DNA of 64,000 nucleotides from NCBI GenBank assembly GCA_965277025.1, contig OZ255706.1, positions 1,550,001 through 1,614,000 of the forward strand. The letters run 5' to 3'. The notes below the pieces were generated by a model. It worked only from the letters and a program-made list of their open reading frames with translations, had not been told where the DNA came from and ran no database searches. Source of the stretch: Methylomarinum sp965277025 (GTDB lineage Bacteria > Pseudomonadota > Gammaproteobacteria > Methylococcales > Methylomonadaceae). Shown piece by piece: positions 34,724 to 43,164 of the stretch (position 1 is its first letter; each line of letters starts with the position of its first letter). The position numbers were made by a program, and so were the translations under genes.

Positions 34724-35656
34724 TTGGACTTATTGCTGGTTTACATCGTGATTTTTACCGCAGTCGGCGGCGTATTCAGTGTTTTGGCGGCCGGGATGTT
34801 TTTGCTGCTGTCAGAAGAAAAACAAGAGAAAGTATTGCCGCATGGTATCAGTTTCGCCACCGGTGCGTTGCTTAGCGTTTCTTTCTGGGGCTTGATTCCT
34901 CACGCCTTTGAAGATGTCGAGCCTGAGCAAATACAATTGGTATCAGGCACTATTTTAATCGGTATTTTAGTCTTTTTTACCCTGGAAAAATTGCTGGTCT
35001 GGCGCCATTGCCATTCACATGCCTGTGAAGCGCATATTGATACTGAGCATCATCACGGTCATCATTCGGCCGGAACCTTGATTATTATCGGCGATGGCAT
35101 TCATAATTTTGTCGATGGTATTCTGATTGCCGCCGCTTTTTTAACTGATGTGCAATTAGGCATTGTCACCAGCCTGGCGGTTGCCGCACATGAAATTCCA
35201 CAAGAAGTCGGCGATTTCGCCATTTTGCTGCAGAGTGGCTATAGCAAAGGCAAAGCATTGTTTTACAATGTCATGTCCAGCCTGACCACTATTATCGGTG
35301 GAGTATTGGCCTATTACAGCCTGGAAGACTTGCATCAAAGCCTGCCGTATTTTCTGGCCATGGCGTCGGCCAGTTTCATTTATATCGCGGTGGCCGATTT
35401 GATCCCAACCTTGCATAAAAAAACCGATATTAAAACCTCGCTGCAACAGATAGCGCTGATTGGTGCGGGTGTGCTGATGATTTATTATTTACACAGCCTG
35501 GCGCATGACAATGAACCCCATGCCGCCGGTAACCATAAGGAATCGTTGATAAATCATGGATGTTCTGTTCAGCGTTTCAATAGGGAATCGCTGATTTATC
35601 CACGATTCCAGCGGCGCAAGGATGCGCCGCCAAAATCGATGGCGACAAGCCATTGA
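34724..35656 (+). CDS. ZIP-family metal transporter with a repeat-derived C-terminus
   Basis: A divalent-metal (zinc/iron type) transporter. The TTG start at 34724 lies one base after the pgeF stop with GGAGAG upstream. Helices are clear from residue 4 on. A histidine-rich loop HCHSHACEAH...EHHHGHH (about residues 94-113) precedes the metal-binding helices DGIHNFVDGILIAAAF and AAHEIPQEVGDFAILL. The last 38 or so residues (after GNHKE) are translated from the intergenic repeat at 35536-35692 and do not look like transporter sequence. The natural C-terminus was probably near the last helix (LIGAGVLMIYYLHSLAHD). Confidence 0.88.
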   Translation: MDLLLVYIVIFTAVGGVFSVLAAGMFLLLSEEKQEKVLPHGISFATGALLSVSFWGLIPHAFEDVEPEQIQLVSGTILIGILVFFTLEKLLVWRHCHSHACEAHIDTEHHHGHHSAGTLIIIGDGIHNFVDGILIAAAFLTDVQLGIVTSLAVAAHEIPQEVGDFAILLQSGYSKGKALFYNVMSSLTTIIGGVLAYYSLEDLHQSLPYFLAMASASFIYIAVADLIPTLHKKTDIKTSLQQIALIGAGVLMIYYLHSLAHDNEPHAAGNHKESLINHGCSVQRFNRESLIYPRFQRRKDAPPKSMATSH

Positions 35657-35692
35657 TTTTGTGAGCAAAGCGGAAATCGTATTGGCTCATCT
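35536..35692. repeat. Hairpin-row intergenic repeat, copy 6 (inverted), overlapping the ZIP gene
   Basis: Begins TAAGGAATCGTTGATAAATC, contains GGCGCAAGGATGCGCC and AAAATCGATGGCGACAAGCC modules, and ends near AGCGGAAATCGTATT. Its first 120 bases are read as the C-terminal codons of the ZIP transporter. This shows that the repeat can be added to coding sequence. Confidence 0.8.
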
Positions 35693-35795
35693 CCACCTCA
35701 ATGTATAAAAAGATGAATTGCACTTATGAGTTGAATCTAAGTTCAACCGCCGGCATGCGTTTTTGCAAGACCGTTTCTCTTAGAAAACATTTCCG

Positions 35796-35877
35796 GTAGC
35801 CCGTATGAAGCAACGCGGAATACGGGAAGTGGTGGCTCCGATTATCCCGGATTCCGTTTCACTTCATCCGGGCTACT
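35796..35877. repeat. Palindromic GTAGCCCG..CGGGCTAC element
   Basis: Starts GTAGCCCGTATGAAGCAACG and ends ACTTCATCCGGGCTAC, with matching inner arms GCGGAATACGGG and CCCGGATTCCG. Elements with the consensus GTAGCCCGGATGAAG are scattered through many proteobacterial genomes as extragenic palindromes. It has no coding capacity and could act as a transcription terminator or RNA stabiliser after the ZIP gene. Confidence 0.75.
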
Positions 35878-35918
35878 AATTGTTAAAATTAGATTAGCGT
35901 AAATTTCACACTCAACCA

Positions 35919-36233
35919 ATGACATTCATCCGCGAAACAGTACATTACCAAAAAACGGTTTTATCTGACCTTCAAGGTTCCTGGTCAATATTGCGTGATG
36001 TTGTGGTGGAAAATATCGGAATGGAATACGCTGCCAAGCTGTTATTTCATATCGACGAAGCCATGAGTTGGGAGTCTGTTCGGAATCTTGACCGAATGAA
36101 AGAAACATTTATTTTGATCAGAAATATTGCCATTCAGTCTCAGGCTCCAGTAGCTATTTTAGACGCTATTGATCAAGTGCAATATGATCTTGACGAGACA
36201 TTTCAGGCCTTGGCTGAAGGCGAGATAAGCTAG
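35919..36233 (+). CDS. Hypothetical small protein
   Basis: A 104-residue soluble acidic protein (MTFIRETVHYQKTVLSDLQG start), predicted largely helical, with no recognised motif. The region AMSWESVRNLDRMKETFILI and a C-terminal DAIDQVQYDLDETFQAL are amphipathic. Upstream lies TTAAAATTAGATTAGCG, without an obvious ribosome binding site. The next gene downstream is a decayed one, so no operon context helps. Confidence 0.5.
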   Translation: MTFIRETVHYQKTVLSDLQGSWSILRDVVVENIGMEYAAKLLFHIDEAMSWESVRNLDRMKETFILIRNIAIQSQAPVAILDAIDQVQYDLDETFQALAEGEIS

Positions 36234-36301
36234 CGAGACAGGCGCATCTGTTCATATCATCTGATATAGTATGATATTAATTCACATCATATTAGTGATA
36301 G

Positions 36302-36644
36302 ATGTTTACTATCCTGAAAATTGTTTTCGGCGGACAAACCGGCGTTGGTTGTGCGGATCTCGATGCTGCATTACAAACAGGTATAGATTGTAGCGGTCGA
36401 CGCCTTGCTGGACGCGAACAGAATAATATCAGAGCATTATCCTCTCAGTGAGCTTGAAAATGCGAGCCATAGAAAGCGAACTAAACATAATGTCATTGAC
36501 AGTGATGGAGTGGTGATTATTTATTTTGACACTCTTTCTGAATGTACCAAACAAACCTTACTGTTCTGTATGCAACAGAAAAAGCCAAGTTTCCAAGACC
36601 TGACCCCGGGGTTCGCGTTGCCAGTATTTCTCTGGAAAAAATAA
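36302..36644 (+). pseudogene. Putative molybdenum carrier-like (Rossmann) protein, frameshifted
   Basis: The first frame reads MFTILKIVFGGQTGVGCADLDAA and ALQTGIDCSGRRLAG and stops after RALSSQ. The following part, ISEHYPLSELENASHRKRTK, NVIDSDGVVIIYF and FCMQQKKP, is in another frame beginning near 36405. The order of KIVFGGQTGVxxxALDAAL, YPLxE, RTxxNVxDSDGTLI matches the putative molybdenum-carrier family (a SLOG-like Rossmann fold). The usual W-C-P-G-R-A-E-D segment is missing at the frameshift, so a small deletion has inactivated the gene. It ends 12 bases before recD. Confidence 0.7.
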
Positions 36645-36656
36645 GCAGGTACAACC

Positions 36657-38300
36657 ATGCAAGCAGAACTGAACATCGAGACGATTCATCAATTGGAGCC
36701 GGGGTGTAGCCGACTGGATCGGGCTTTCGCGCAGTTCATGCTGCGCTTTACCAGTCTTGAAGGGGATGACGAATTAGTCTTGCGGCAGATTTTGCAACGC
36801 TTGTCAGCGGCTCAGACCGAAGGGCATAGTTGTATTCGGCTGAATGATGAAGAAAAAAAACTTGTCGAGAAGTCAGGGCTGGTTGACAAGGCGCGGCCGA
36901 AAGCATTGATTTTGGAGCAGAATCGTTTGTATATGCAGCGCTACTGGGCTTATGAACAGCGCTTGGCGCAGCTGGCCAATATTGGAAGTCAACAGTCGCC
37001 AGATGTGACCGTCATCGACCGTTATTTCAAGCCATTGATCGACGAAACCGATTGGCAGAGAAAAGCGGCCGAAAAGACCTTGAGACAAAGGCTCTCCATA
37101 ATAACGGGAGGGCCGGGGACAGGAAAAACGACCACAGTCGTCAAGATTCTGGCCTTGTTGCAGGAGTGTCACCAGGCGTCGTTGTCAATTGCATTGGCGG
37201 CGCCTACAGGAAAAGCGGCTATGCGCTTGCAGGCTTCTGTCATTGCCCAGAAACAGCAGTTACCGTGTTCGGATAAAATCAAGGGGGCGATTCCTGAACA
37301 AGTAACAACGTTGCATCATTTGTTGGGCGCTTTGCCACCGACGCCTTATTTTCGTCACAATAACGACAACCCTTTGCCATATGATGTCGTCGTCGTCGAT
37401 GAGGTGTCAATGGTTGACCTGGCTTTGATGAGTAAATTGGTAGATGCCTTGAAGCCTGATGCGCGCCTGGTGCTGCTCGGTGACAAAGAGCAGTTGTCTT
37501 CAGTTGAAGCGGGTGCGGTACTGGCCGATTTGACTGAAGCCTTGCCGCAGCATACACAGGCATTGTTAAAATCGCATCGTTTTGAGGGTGATATTAAAAC
37601 CCTGGCGGAAAATATAAAGCAGGGACTTGCCGAGAAGGCATGGCAAAATTTACAGTGCTTGTCAGCGGTACACCGGCTGGAGGGGGCGGTAGATGGTTTG
37701 CTTGAAGATAAATATTCTGCTTATTGGGATTTGGTCAGGCGTGGCGGCGATATCAGCGAGATTTTTAGCGCATTTAACCAGTTTCAAGTGCTTTGCGCCA
37801 ATCGTTTTGGGCCATTGTCGGTTGATGATTTGAATCGAAGGATTGAAAAAAGATGGTTTCGCCAGGCAGGCATCAATCAGGCGCAGTCCTGGTATCTGGG
37901 GCGGCCGGTCATGGTGGTGGAAAATAATGCGCGAATGCAGCTGTTTAATGGCGATATCGGTTTGTGTTTGCCGGATGAGAGTGGGCGGCTAATGGTGTTT
38001 TTTATTCGCGCGGATGGAAAAGTCAAGAAAGTGTTGCACGGGCGCTTGCCGCGATGCCAGACTTGTTACGCCATGACGATTCACAAAAGCCAGGGCTCTG
38101 AATTTAATGAAGTTTTGATTGTATTGCCGGAGCAGGTAAATGCAGTATTGAGTCGGGAGTTATTGTACACAGGCATTACCCGGGCCAAGGATGCGGTGTA
38201 CCTGCATGCGGAAGAGGCGGTTTTCAAGCAGACTGTGAAACGGCGGGTCGAGCGGTTAGGCGGTCTGGCCTGGAAACTGAAGAGGCGATTGAATCAGTGA
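36657..38300 (+). CDS. recD: Exodeoxyribonuclease V alpha subunit RecD
   Basis: RecD is the 5'-3' helicase subunit of RecBCD, which processes DNA ends for repair. The 547 residues are somewhat shorter than E. coli RecD (608). An N-terminal domain (about 1-140) is followed by the SF1 helicase with P-loop ITGGPGTGKTTTVVKI (residues 149-164), VVVDEVSMVDLALM (Walker B), LLGDKEQLSSVEAGAVL, and the C-terminal YAMTIHKSQGSEF and LLYTGITRAKD. recB and recC are not adjacent, so the heterotrimer partners must be encoded elsewhere. Its 3' end overlaps the convergent ispB by seven bases. Confidence 0.92.
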   Translation: MQAELNIETIHQLEPGCSRLDRAFAQFMLRFTSLEGDDELVLRQILQRLSAAQTEGHSCIRLNDEEKKLVEKSGLVDKARPKALILEQNRLYMQRYWAYEQRLAQLANIGSQQSPDVTVIDRYFKPLIDETDWQRKAAEKTLRQRLSIITGGPGTGKTTTVVKILALLQECHQASLSIALAAPTGKAAMRLQASVIAQKQQLPCSDKIKGAIPEQVTTLHHLLGALPPTPYFRHNNDNPLPYDVVVVDEVSMVDLALMSKLVDALKPDARLVLLGDKEQLSSVEAGAVLADLTEALPQHTQALLKSHRFEGDIKTLAENIKQGLAEKAWQNLQCLSAVHRLEGAVDGLLEDKYSAYWDLVRRGGDISEIFSAFNQFQVLCANRFGPLSVDDLNRRIEKRWFRQAGINQAQSWYLGRPVMVVENNARMQLFNGDIGLCLPDESGRLMVFFIRADGKVKKVLHGRLPRCQTCYAMTIHKSQGSEFNEVLIVLPEQVNAVLSRELLYTGITRAKDAVYLHAEEAVFKQTVKRRVERLGGLAWKLKRRLNQ

Positions 38301-39298
38301 TCGCGTTGAACGGAAAAGCGGGCTAATTGTTCCAAAGCTGTTTTATATTCCGACTCGGGGAGCAAGGCGATGGCGTCAATTGCTTTTTGGGCGGCAGCGT
38401 GGGCGCATTTTTCCGTGTACTCGATGGCGTTGGTATCTTTGACGATTTGATAAACTTCGGCAAAGGCATCACGCGAACCTTGTTTGATCGCATTGATAAT
38501 GATATCGGCCTGTTCTTTGCTGCCGTGCTCGATGGCATAAATAAGTGGCAGGGTTGGCTTGCCTTCGGCCAGGTCATCACCCAGATTTTTGCCCAGTTCT
38601 TCAGTGCTGGCTTTGTAGTCCAGCGCATCATCGATTAATTGGAACGCGACGCCTAATTGTTGCCCATAAGTTGCTAGTGCCTCTTCAACGGTGCTGTCAG
38701 CATTGGAAATAACGGCCGCCAGACGGGTGGCGGCGCTGAACAATATCGCCGTTTTGCGGGCGATGACTTGCAGGTATTTTTCTTCACTGGTGTCGGGGTT
38801 ATTGCAATTCAATAACTGTAACACTTCACCTTCGGCAATGGCAGTGGTGGTTTCGGACAAGATTTCCATCACCCGCATATTATTGGTGCGCACCATCATT
38901 TCAAAAGCACTGGAATAGAGATAATCTCCAACCAGCACGCTGGCGGCATTGCCCCAGACCGCATTGGCCGATTCCTGGCCGCGACGCAGGTCAGATTCAT
39001 CGACCACATCATCATGCAGCAGTGTGGCGGTGTGAATAAATTCAATTACTGCCGCCAGCACCAGATGATTGTGCGTGGCCTCACCCAATGCCCTCGCAGC
39101 CAGCAACAATAACATGGGGCGCAGACGTTTTCCGCCACTACCGATAATGTAATGGCTCATTTGATTGATAAGAACGACATCAGAGCTTAGTTCATCAATT
39201 ATAAGCTGATCGACAGCGCGCGCATCGGTTGCCGTCAGGTTTTTAATGACGTCAAAATTAATTGAATTATTTGAACTGTAAGCGTCTGTTGCTACCAT
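38294..39298 (-). CDS. ispB: Octaprenyl (polyprenyl) diphosphate synthase
   Basis: IspB makes the side chain of ubiquinone by chain elongation with isopentenyl diphosphate. The 334 residues match the family. The two aspartate-rich motifs are LLHDDVVDESDLRRG (first) and QLIDDALDYKA (second), with GGKRLRPMLLLL before the first. Chain length is inferred from similarity, not proven. It is normally divergent from rplU-rpmA. Here an IS1380 element lies between the two. Confidence 0.93.
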   Translation of the reverse strand: MVATDAYSSNNSINFDVIKNLTATDARAVDQLIIDELSSDVVLINQMSHYIIGSGGKRLRPMLLLLAARALGEATHNHLVLAAVIEFIHTATLLHDDVVDESDLRRGQESANAVWGNAASVLVGDYLYSSAFEMMVRTNNMRVMEILSETTTAIAEGEVLQLLNCNNPDTSEEKYLQVIARKTAILFSAATRLAAVISNADSTVEEALATYGQQLGVAFQLIDDALDYKASTEELGKNLGDDLAEGKPTLPLIYAIEHGSKEQADIIINAIKQGSRDAFAEVYQIVKDTNAIEYTEKCAHAAAQKAIDAIALLPESEYKTALEQLARFSVQRDH

Positions 39299-39351
39299 TG
39301 TAATATTGTGTTGGTCTTAAAATGCTGAAGTTAAGCTGAATAACGGGCTAT

Positions 39352-41026
39352 CCTATTTAATCCCTAATCCCCAGATAGAAAGCTCTAAAAATGGAAAGAG
39401 CCCTGGTTGTATAATGGTTTGCGACGAAACAATCCATCACCCAATGGGTGCACCTGATGCTTATGAACATCTTACCGTATAAACTGAGCAAAACAAACGA
39501 TCAACTGACCTCGCGCGCCGGTTTACTCACCATCGCGCACTTGATGCAATCGCTGCAGCTGGGTGAACATATTGATCAGGTATTCCCACTGCCCAAAAGC
39601 AATCGGGGAATCAAGCCATCGGCTTATCTTGAAACTCTGATTCTGATGCAGCATGAGGGCAGTTTTCACCTGGATGATGTGCGTCACCTCCATGACGAAA
39701 GCGCGTTGCTTTCGGTGTTGGGGATGAAACAAATGCCAAGGTCCAGTGCGCTGGGCGATTGGTTGCGATGCATGGGGCGCCAGTCAATCGCTTTCAGCGG
39801 CTGGAAAGTGGTGAACCGGCGCATTCTGGCAGCCGCTTTGCAGCGTAAAAAAAGCATTACGCTGGATATTGATGCCACCGAAATCATCGCCAATAAGCGT
39901 GGGGCGCAATGGACCTATAAGAAAAACCGCGGTTATATGCCAATGGTCGGCCATATCGCTGAGACCGGTCAGGTTGTGGCGTGCGATTTCAGGGCGGGTA
40001 ATGATTCGCCAGCGAAAGAAAACCTGGAATTCATCCAACATTGCCAAGACAGTTTGCCGAAAGGTGTTCATATTAAAAAACTACGCATCGATGCGGCAGG
40101 CTATCAACAAAAAATTATCGAATACGTCGACCAACAGCACATTCAATACGGCATTCGGGCAAAAATGAGCCGGGCGGTTAAAGAACACATTGAACAGTTG
40201 AGCGAAACCAATTGGCGGCCCATGACTCACCGCAATGGCGAGGTTAGCCAAAGCCGGCAAACGTATCGCATGCTGCATTGTATCGGCGATTATGATCAGC
40301 CGTTTACCCTGGTCATTCAGCGAATCCCCCTGAAAGGTCAGGCCTCACTGGACCTGGATGATGCGGATGGTCAGGAACAACTGGAAGACAGTCGCTACAT
40401 ATATCGCGCCATCGCCACCAATCGGGATGATCTGTCAGACAGCGACATCATCCACTGGTACAACCAGCGCGGCGAAGACAGTGAAAACCGCATCAAGGAA
40501 CTGAAACACGACTTTGGTGGCGACACGCTGCCTTGTACAGATTTTGACGCGAATGCACTTTATTTTCATATCTGCGCACTCTCCTACAACCTGTTTGCGC
40601 TGATGCGGCAACTCTTGCCGGAAAAGTTGGCGCACCATCGCGCTATCACTCTGCGCTGGCGTCTTTATGGCATCGCCGCCAAAATCACCCGAACCGCGCG
40701 TCAACTGATCATCAAGGTCAAAGACTGCCATCGATGCCTGTTTGAGCAGGTACTAACTGCACTTGGGTCGATAGAATCACCGCCGATATAGAACATAAAC
40801 AATAATAAACAGCATTCACGCACGTCGTCCCCAGGACAGGTGCGCTTTTAATCCAGCGCATTCGCCGAAAATAGCGAATTCGGCTGCGATAACACGAGGA
40901 TTTGACGAAAATTGAACGAATAATCGTTGCAAACATCCCGATTATCGCCCCGGCGCAGGCTGATATCAGCTTTTTTGTGGCTGAGAGCCGAGGTTGATGG
41001 GTCTATTTGGGGATTTGGGTTAATAG
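39352..41026 (+). mobile_element. IS1380-family element (about 1.67 kb)
   Basis: Imperfect inverted ends: CTATTTAATCCCTAATCCCC on the left (from about 39352) and the complement of CTATTAACCCAAATCCCC on the right (to about 41026). No convincing target duplication was seen, so the borders are approximate. It sits in the ispB-rplU intergenic region upstream of the rplU promoter, which remains intact. The 235 bases after the transposase (40792-41026) are noncoding IS sequence with a short palindrome GCGAATTCGGC. Confidence 0.78.
39457..40791 (+). CDS. IS1380-family transposase
   Basis: About 444 residues from the ATG at 39457. A GTG at 39448 and an ATG at 39463 are alternatives. Segments are ILPYKLSKTNDQLTSRAGL, DDVRHLHDESAL, the first aspartate in ITLDIDATEIIANKRGA, a second in LRIDAAGYQQ, and the late IIHWYNQRGEDSENRIKELK with the glutamate. 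This layout is typical of IS1380 transposases. No frameshift is seen, so the element may be active. Confidence 0.9.
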   Translation: MLMNILPYKLSKTNDQLTSRAGLLTIAHLMQSLQLGEHIDQVFPLPKSNRGIKPSAYLETLILMQHEGSFHLDDVRHLHDESALLSVLGMKQMPRSSALGDWLRCMGRQSIAFSGWKVVNRRILAAALQRKKSITLDIDATEIIANKRGAQWTYKKNRGYMPMVGHIAETGQVVACDFRAGNDSPAKENLEFIQHCQDSLPKGVHIKKLRIDAAGYQQKIIEYVDQQHIQYGIRAKMSRAVKEHIEQLSETNWRPMTHRNGEVSQSRQTYRMLHCIGDYDQPFTLVIQRIPLKGQASLDLDDADGQEQLEDSRYIYRAIATNRDDLSDSDIIHWYNQRGEDSENRIKELKHDFGGDTLPCTDFDANALYFHICALSYNLFALMRQLLPEKLAHHRAITLRWRLYGIAAKITRTARQLIIKVKDCHRCLFEQVLTALGSIESPPI

Positions 41027-41155
41027 ATAAGGTAGTGTCAATCATTTTATTGTGTTATTCTGAGCCGCTGATGGCGGTGTTAGCACATTTTTAGATTGTT
41101 TTGGCGCATGGCCTAGTCGAAAAGCCGTATTTTATAAAGTAGAGTGGTTTTATTT

Positions 41156-41184
41156 TTGACGTTTGTTTAATTGACGAATATAAT
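41156..41184 (+). promoter_or_regulatory. Promoter of rplU-rpmA
   Basis: TTGACG (41156-41161) and a perfect TATAAT (41179-41184) with 17-base spacing, 45 bases before the rplU start. The strength suits a ribosomal protein operon. It lies about 130 bases downstream of the IS1380 right end and so escaped disruption. Confidence 0.85.
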
Positions 41185-41229
41185 AGGCGGTTCACTTTTA
41201 ACAGATTTTGCTTGATGGAGCTTGCACTG

Positions 41230-41541
41230 ATGTATGCAGTAATTCAAACAGGTGGTAAACAGTATCGGGTTGAGGAAGGCACCACCTTAAAAATAGAAAA
41301 ACTTGAACTGGGAACGGGTGACAGCGTTGAGTTTGATAAGGTACTGTTAGTGCAATCAGACGATGCAGTCAAAGTTGGACAGCCTTTTGTCGACGGCGGA
41401 AAAGTGACTGCGGAAGTAGTCTCTCAAGGCAGACACAAAAAGATCAAAATCATCAAATTCAAAAGACGTAAACACCATATGAAACAAATGGGGCATCGTC
41501 AATATTATACCGAAGTCAAGATTACCGGTATTTCTGCATAA
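41230..41541 (+). CDS. rplU: 50S ribosomal protein L21
   Basis: L21 binds 23S rRNA and is required for L20 incorporation. The ATG at 41230 (MYAVIQTGGKQYRVEEG) gives 103 residues, the exact family length. The upstream in-frame ATG at 41212 would add six atypical residues. GGAG lies eleven bases before the start. Visible motifs are KQYRV and the C-terminal KFKRRKHHMKQMGHRQ signature. rpmA follows after 18 bases. Confidence 0.97.
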   Translation: MYAVIQTGGKQYRVEEGTTLKIEKLELGTGDSVEFDKVLLVQSDDAVKVGQPFVDGGKVTAEVVSQGRHKKIKIIKFKRRKHHMKQMGHRQYYTEVKITGISA

Positions 41542-41559
41542 CATAAGAGGTTTTGGAAA

Positions 41560-41817
41560 ATGGCTCATAAGAAAGCGGGTGGTAGTACCCGGAACGGACG
41601 TGATTCAAATGCCAAACGCTTAGGCGTTAAGCGTTTTGGCGGTCAGGTTGTCAAAGCTGGAAATATTCTGGTCAGACAGCGAGGAACAAAATTCCATGCA
41701 GGTGAGAATGTAGGTCTGGGAAAAGATCATACATTATTTGCTACAGCTGATGGAAAAGTGGTTTTTGAAGTTAAAGGCCCAAAAAATCGCAAATATATCA
41801 GCATTGCAACAGCTTAA
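41560..41817 (+). CDS. rpmA: 50S ribosomal protein L27
   Basis: 85 residues, MAHKKAGGSTRNGRDSNAKR, with the L27 signature GNILVRQRGTKFHAGENVG and the C-terminal KNRKYISI. L27 sits at the peptidyl transferase centre. It is co-transcribed with rplU and followed by an intrinsic terminator at 41889-41916. Confidence 0.97.
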   Translation: MAHKKAGGSTRNGRDSNAKRLGVKRFGGQVVKAGNILVRQRGTKFHAGENVGLGKDHTLFATADGKVVFEVKGPKNRKYISIATA

Positions 41818-41888
41818 TAACTAAAGCTGTTATTTGGTTTTAGGAGAAACTGATTAACACAGTTTCTTCTTCAATAAAGCTGACTGGA

Positions 41889-41916
41889 AAGCCTCGTCCT
41901 GGACGGGGCTTTTTTG
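41889..41916 (+). terminator. Intrinsic terminator after rplU-rpmA
   Basis: Stem AAGCCTCGTCC / GGACGGGGCTT with a short loop, then six T. It separates rplU-rpmA from obgE, so obgE probably has its own promoter in or near the following repeat. Confidence 0.8.
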
Positions 41917-41944
41917 TTTGTGCGATAAGCATATTGCTAGGAGG

Positions 41945-42068
41945 CTGTCAGTGCTCACAATGCATTGAGCGTTTTGTGCTTTGCTTACAAAGTCAATGGT
42001 TTGCAGCATTGAATTTGGCGGTACATCCTTGTGTTGCTGGGGATTGTGAATAAATCAGCGATTCCTTG
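41945..42068. repeat. Hairpin-row intergenic repeat, copy 7 (diverged)
   Basis: From GCTGTCAGTGCTCACAATGC to GAATAAATCAGCGATTCCTTGG between the rpmA terminator and obgE. The AAGTCAATGGTTTGCAGCATTGAATTT module and the TACATCCTTGTG module are recognisable. The terminal left half is degraded. Confidence 0.7.
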
Positions 42069-42111
42069 GCGGCCTGATGACATTCGGGTTAATGGTTTTA
42101 AAAAAGAAATT

Positions 42112-43164
42112 ATGCGATTTGTAGATGAAGCGGAAATCCGCGTTGAAGCTGGAGATGGTGGCAATGGCGTCGCTACTTTCCGGCGTGAGAAATATATTCC
42201 AATGGGTGGACCAGATGGGGGTGATGGCGGTGATGGCGGTAGCGTTTATTTAGTTGCCGTTGAGAATGTCAACACCCTGGCAGATTTTCGATATCACTCT
42301 GTACATCGGGCTCAGCGGGGCCAGAATGGCATGGGGCGAAATTGCACCGGCAGGAAAGGTGAGGATTGTCTGATACAGGTACCGTTGGGAACAATCGTTT
42401 ACGAGGTTGAGACTGGTGAGAAGTTGGGCGATTTGACTCGACCAGGTGAAAAATTATTAGTGGCCAAAGGCGGTTTTCATGGGCTGGGAAATACACGCTT
42501 CAAGAGTAGTGTCAATCGTGCGCCGCGCCAATTCAGCAAAGGATCGCCTGGCGAACATCGCTTGTTGAAACTGGAGCTGAAGGTGATCGCCGATGTTGGC
42601 TTGTTAGGTATGCCGAATGCCGGTAAGTCCAGCTTGATTCGTGCTGTTTCATCGGCTAAGCCAAAGGTGGCGGATTATCCTTTTACTACCTTGCATCCTA
42701 ACTTGGGGGTGGTCAGAGTGGATGAGCTGCGTAGTTTTGTGATTGCTGATATTCCAGGTGTCATTGAGGGGGCGGCCGAGGGGGCAGGATTAGGCTTGCA
42801 GTTTTTAAAGCATTTATCGAGAACCGGTTTGTTACTCCATTTGGTTGATGTAGTTCCTTATGAAAGTAGTGAAACACCTGTTGAGGCGGCGCAGAAAATT
42901 ATTGCCGAAGTGGAAAAATGGAGTGATGAGTTAGCGCAGAAGCCTCGTTGGTTGGTTTTGAATAAAATCGATCGGCTTCAAGATAATGAAGTAGAGCAAA
43001 AATGTCAGGAAATCATTTCGAAACTAAGCTGGAAAGGGCCTGTTTATCAGATTTCGGCACTGAAAAAACAAGGTGTCGATCAATTGATGTATGACATTAT
43101 GGACTATTTGGATCAACAGCGTCAGCTTGAGGTGGAAAAGGAACAGGGCGGTGAGCAGGACTGA
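42112..43164 (+). CDS. obgE: GTPase ObgE/CgtA
   Basis: Ribosome-associated GTPase involved in 50S assembly and stress control. The frame is open from 42031, but the family starts M(K/R)FVDEA, so the ATG at 42112 is chosen (350 residues). The glycine-rich Obg domain shows GGDGGDGGSVYL and RGQNGMGRNCTGRKGED. The G domain shows G1 GMPNAGKSSLI, G2 region YPFTTLHPNLGVV, G3 ADIPGVIEGAAEGAGLG and G4 LNKID. It overlaps proB by 14 bases. Confidence 0.96.
   Translation: MRFVDEAEIRVEAGDGGNGVATFRREKYIPMGGPDGGDGGDGGSVYLVAVENVNTLADFRYHSVHRAQRGQNGMGRNCTGRKGEDCLIQVPLGTIVYEVETGEKLGDLTRPGEKLLVAKGGFHGLGNTRFKSSVNRAPRQFSKGSPGEHRLLKLELKVIADVGLLGMPNAGKSSLIRAVSSAKPKVADYPFTTLHPNLGVVRVDELRSFVIADIPGVIEGAAEGAGLGLQFLKHLSRTGLLLHLVDVVPYESSETPVEAAQKIIAEVEKWSDELAQKPRWLVLNKIDRLQDNEVEQKCQEIISKLSWKGPVYQISALKKQGVDQLMYDIMDYLDQQRQLEVEKEQGGEQD

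Noticed and set aside
36234..36301. Palindromic ATATCAT/ATGATAT motifs as an operator before the molybdenum-carrier-like gene
   Set aside because: The motifs are short, AT-rich and irregular, and the gene behind them is decayed.
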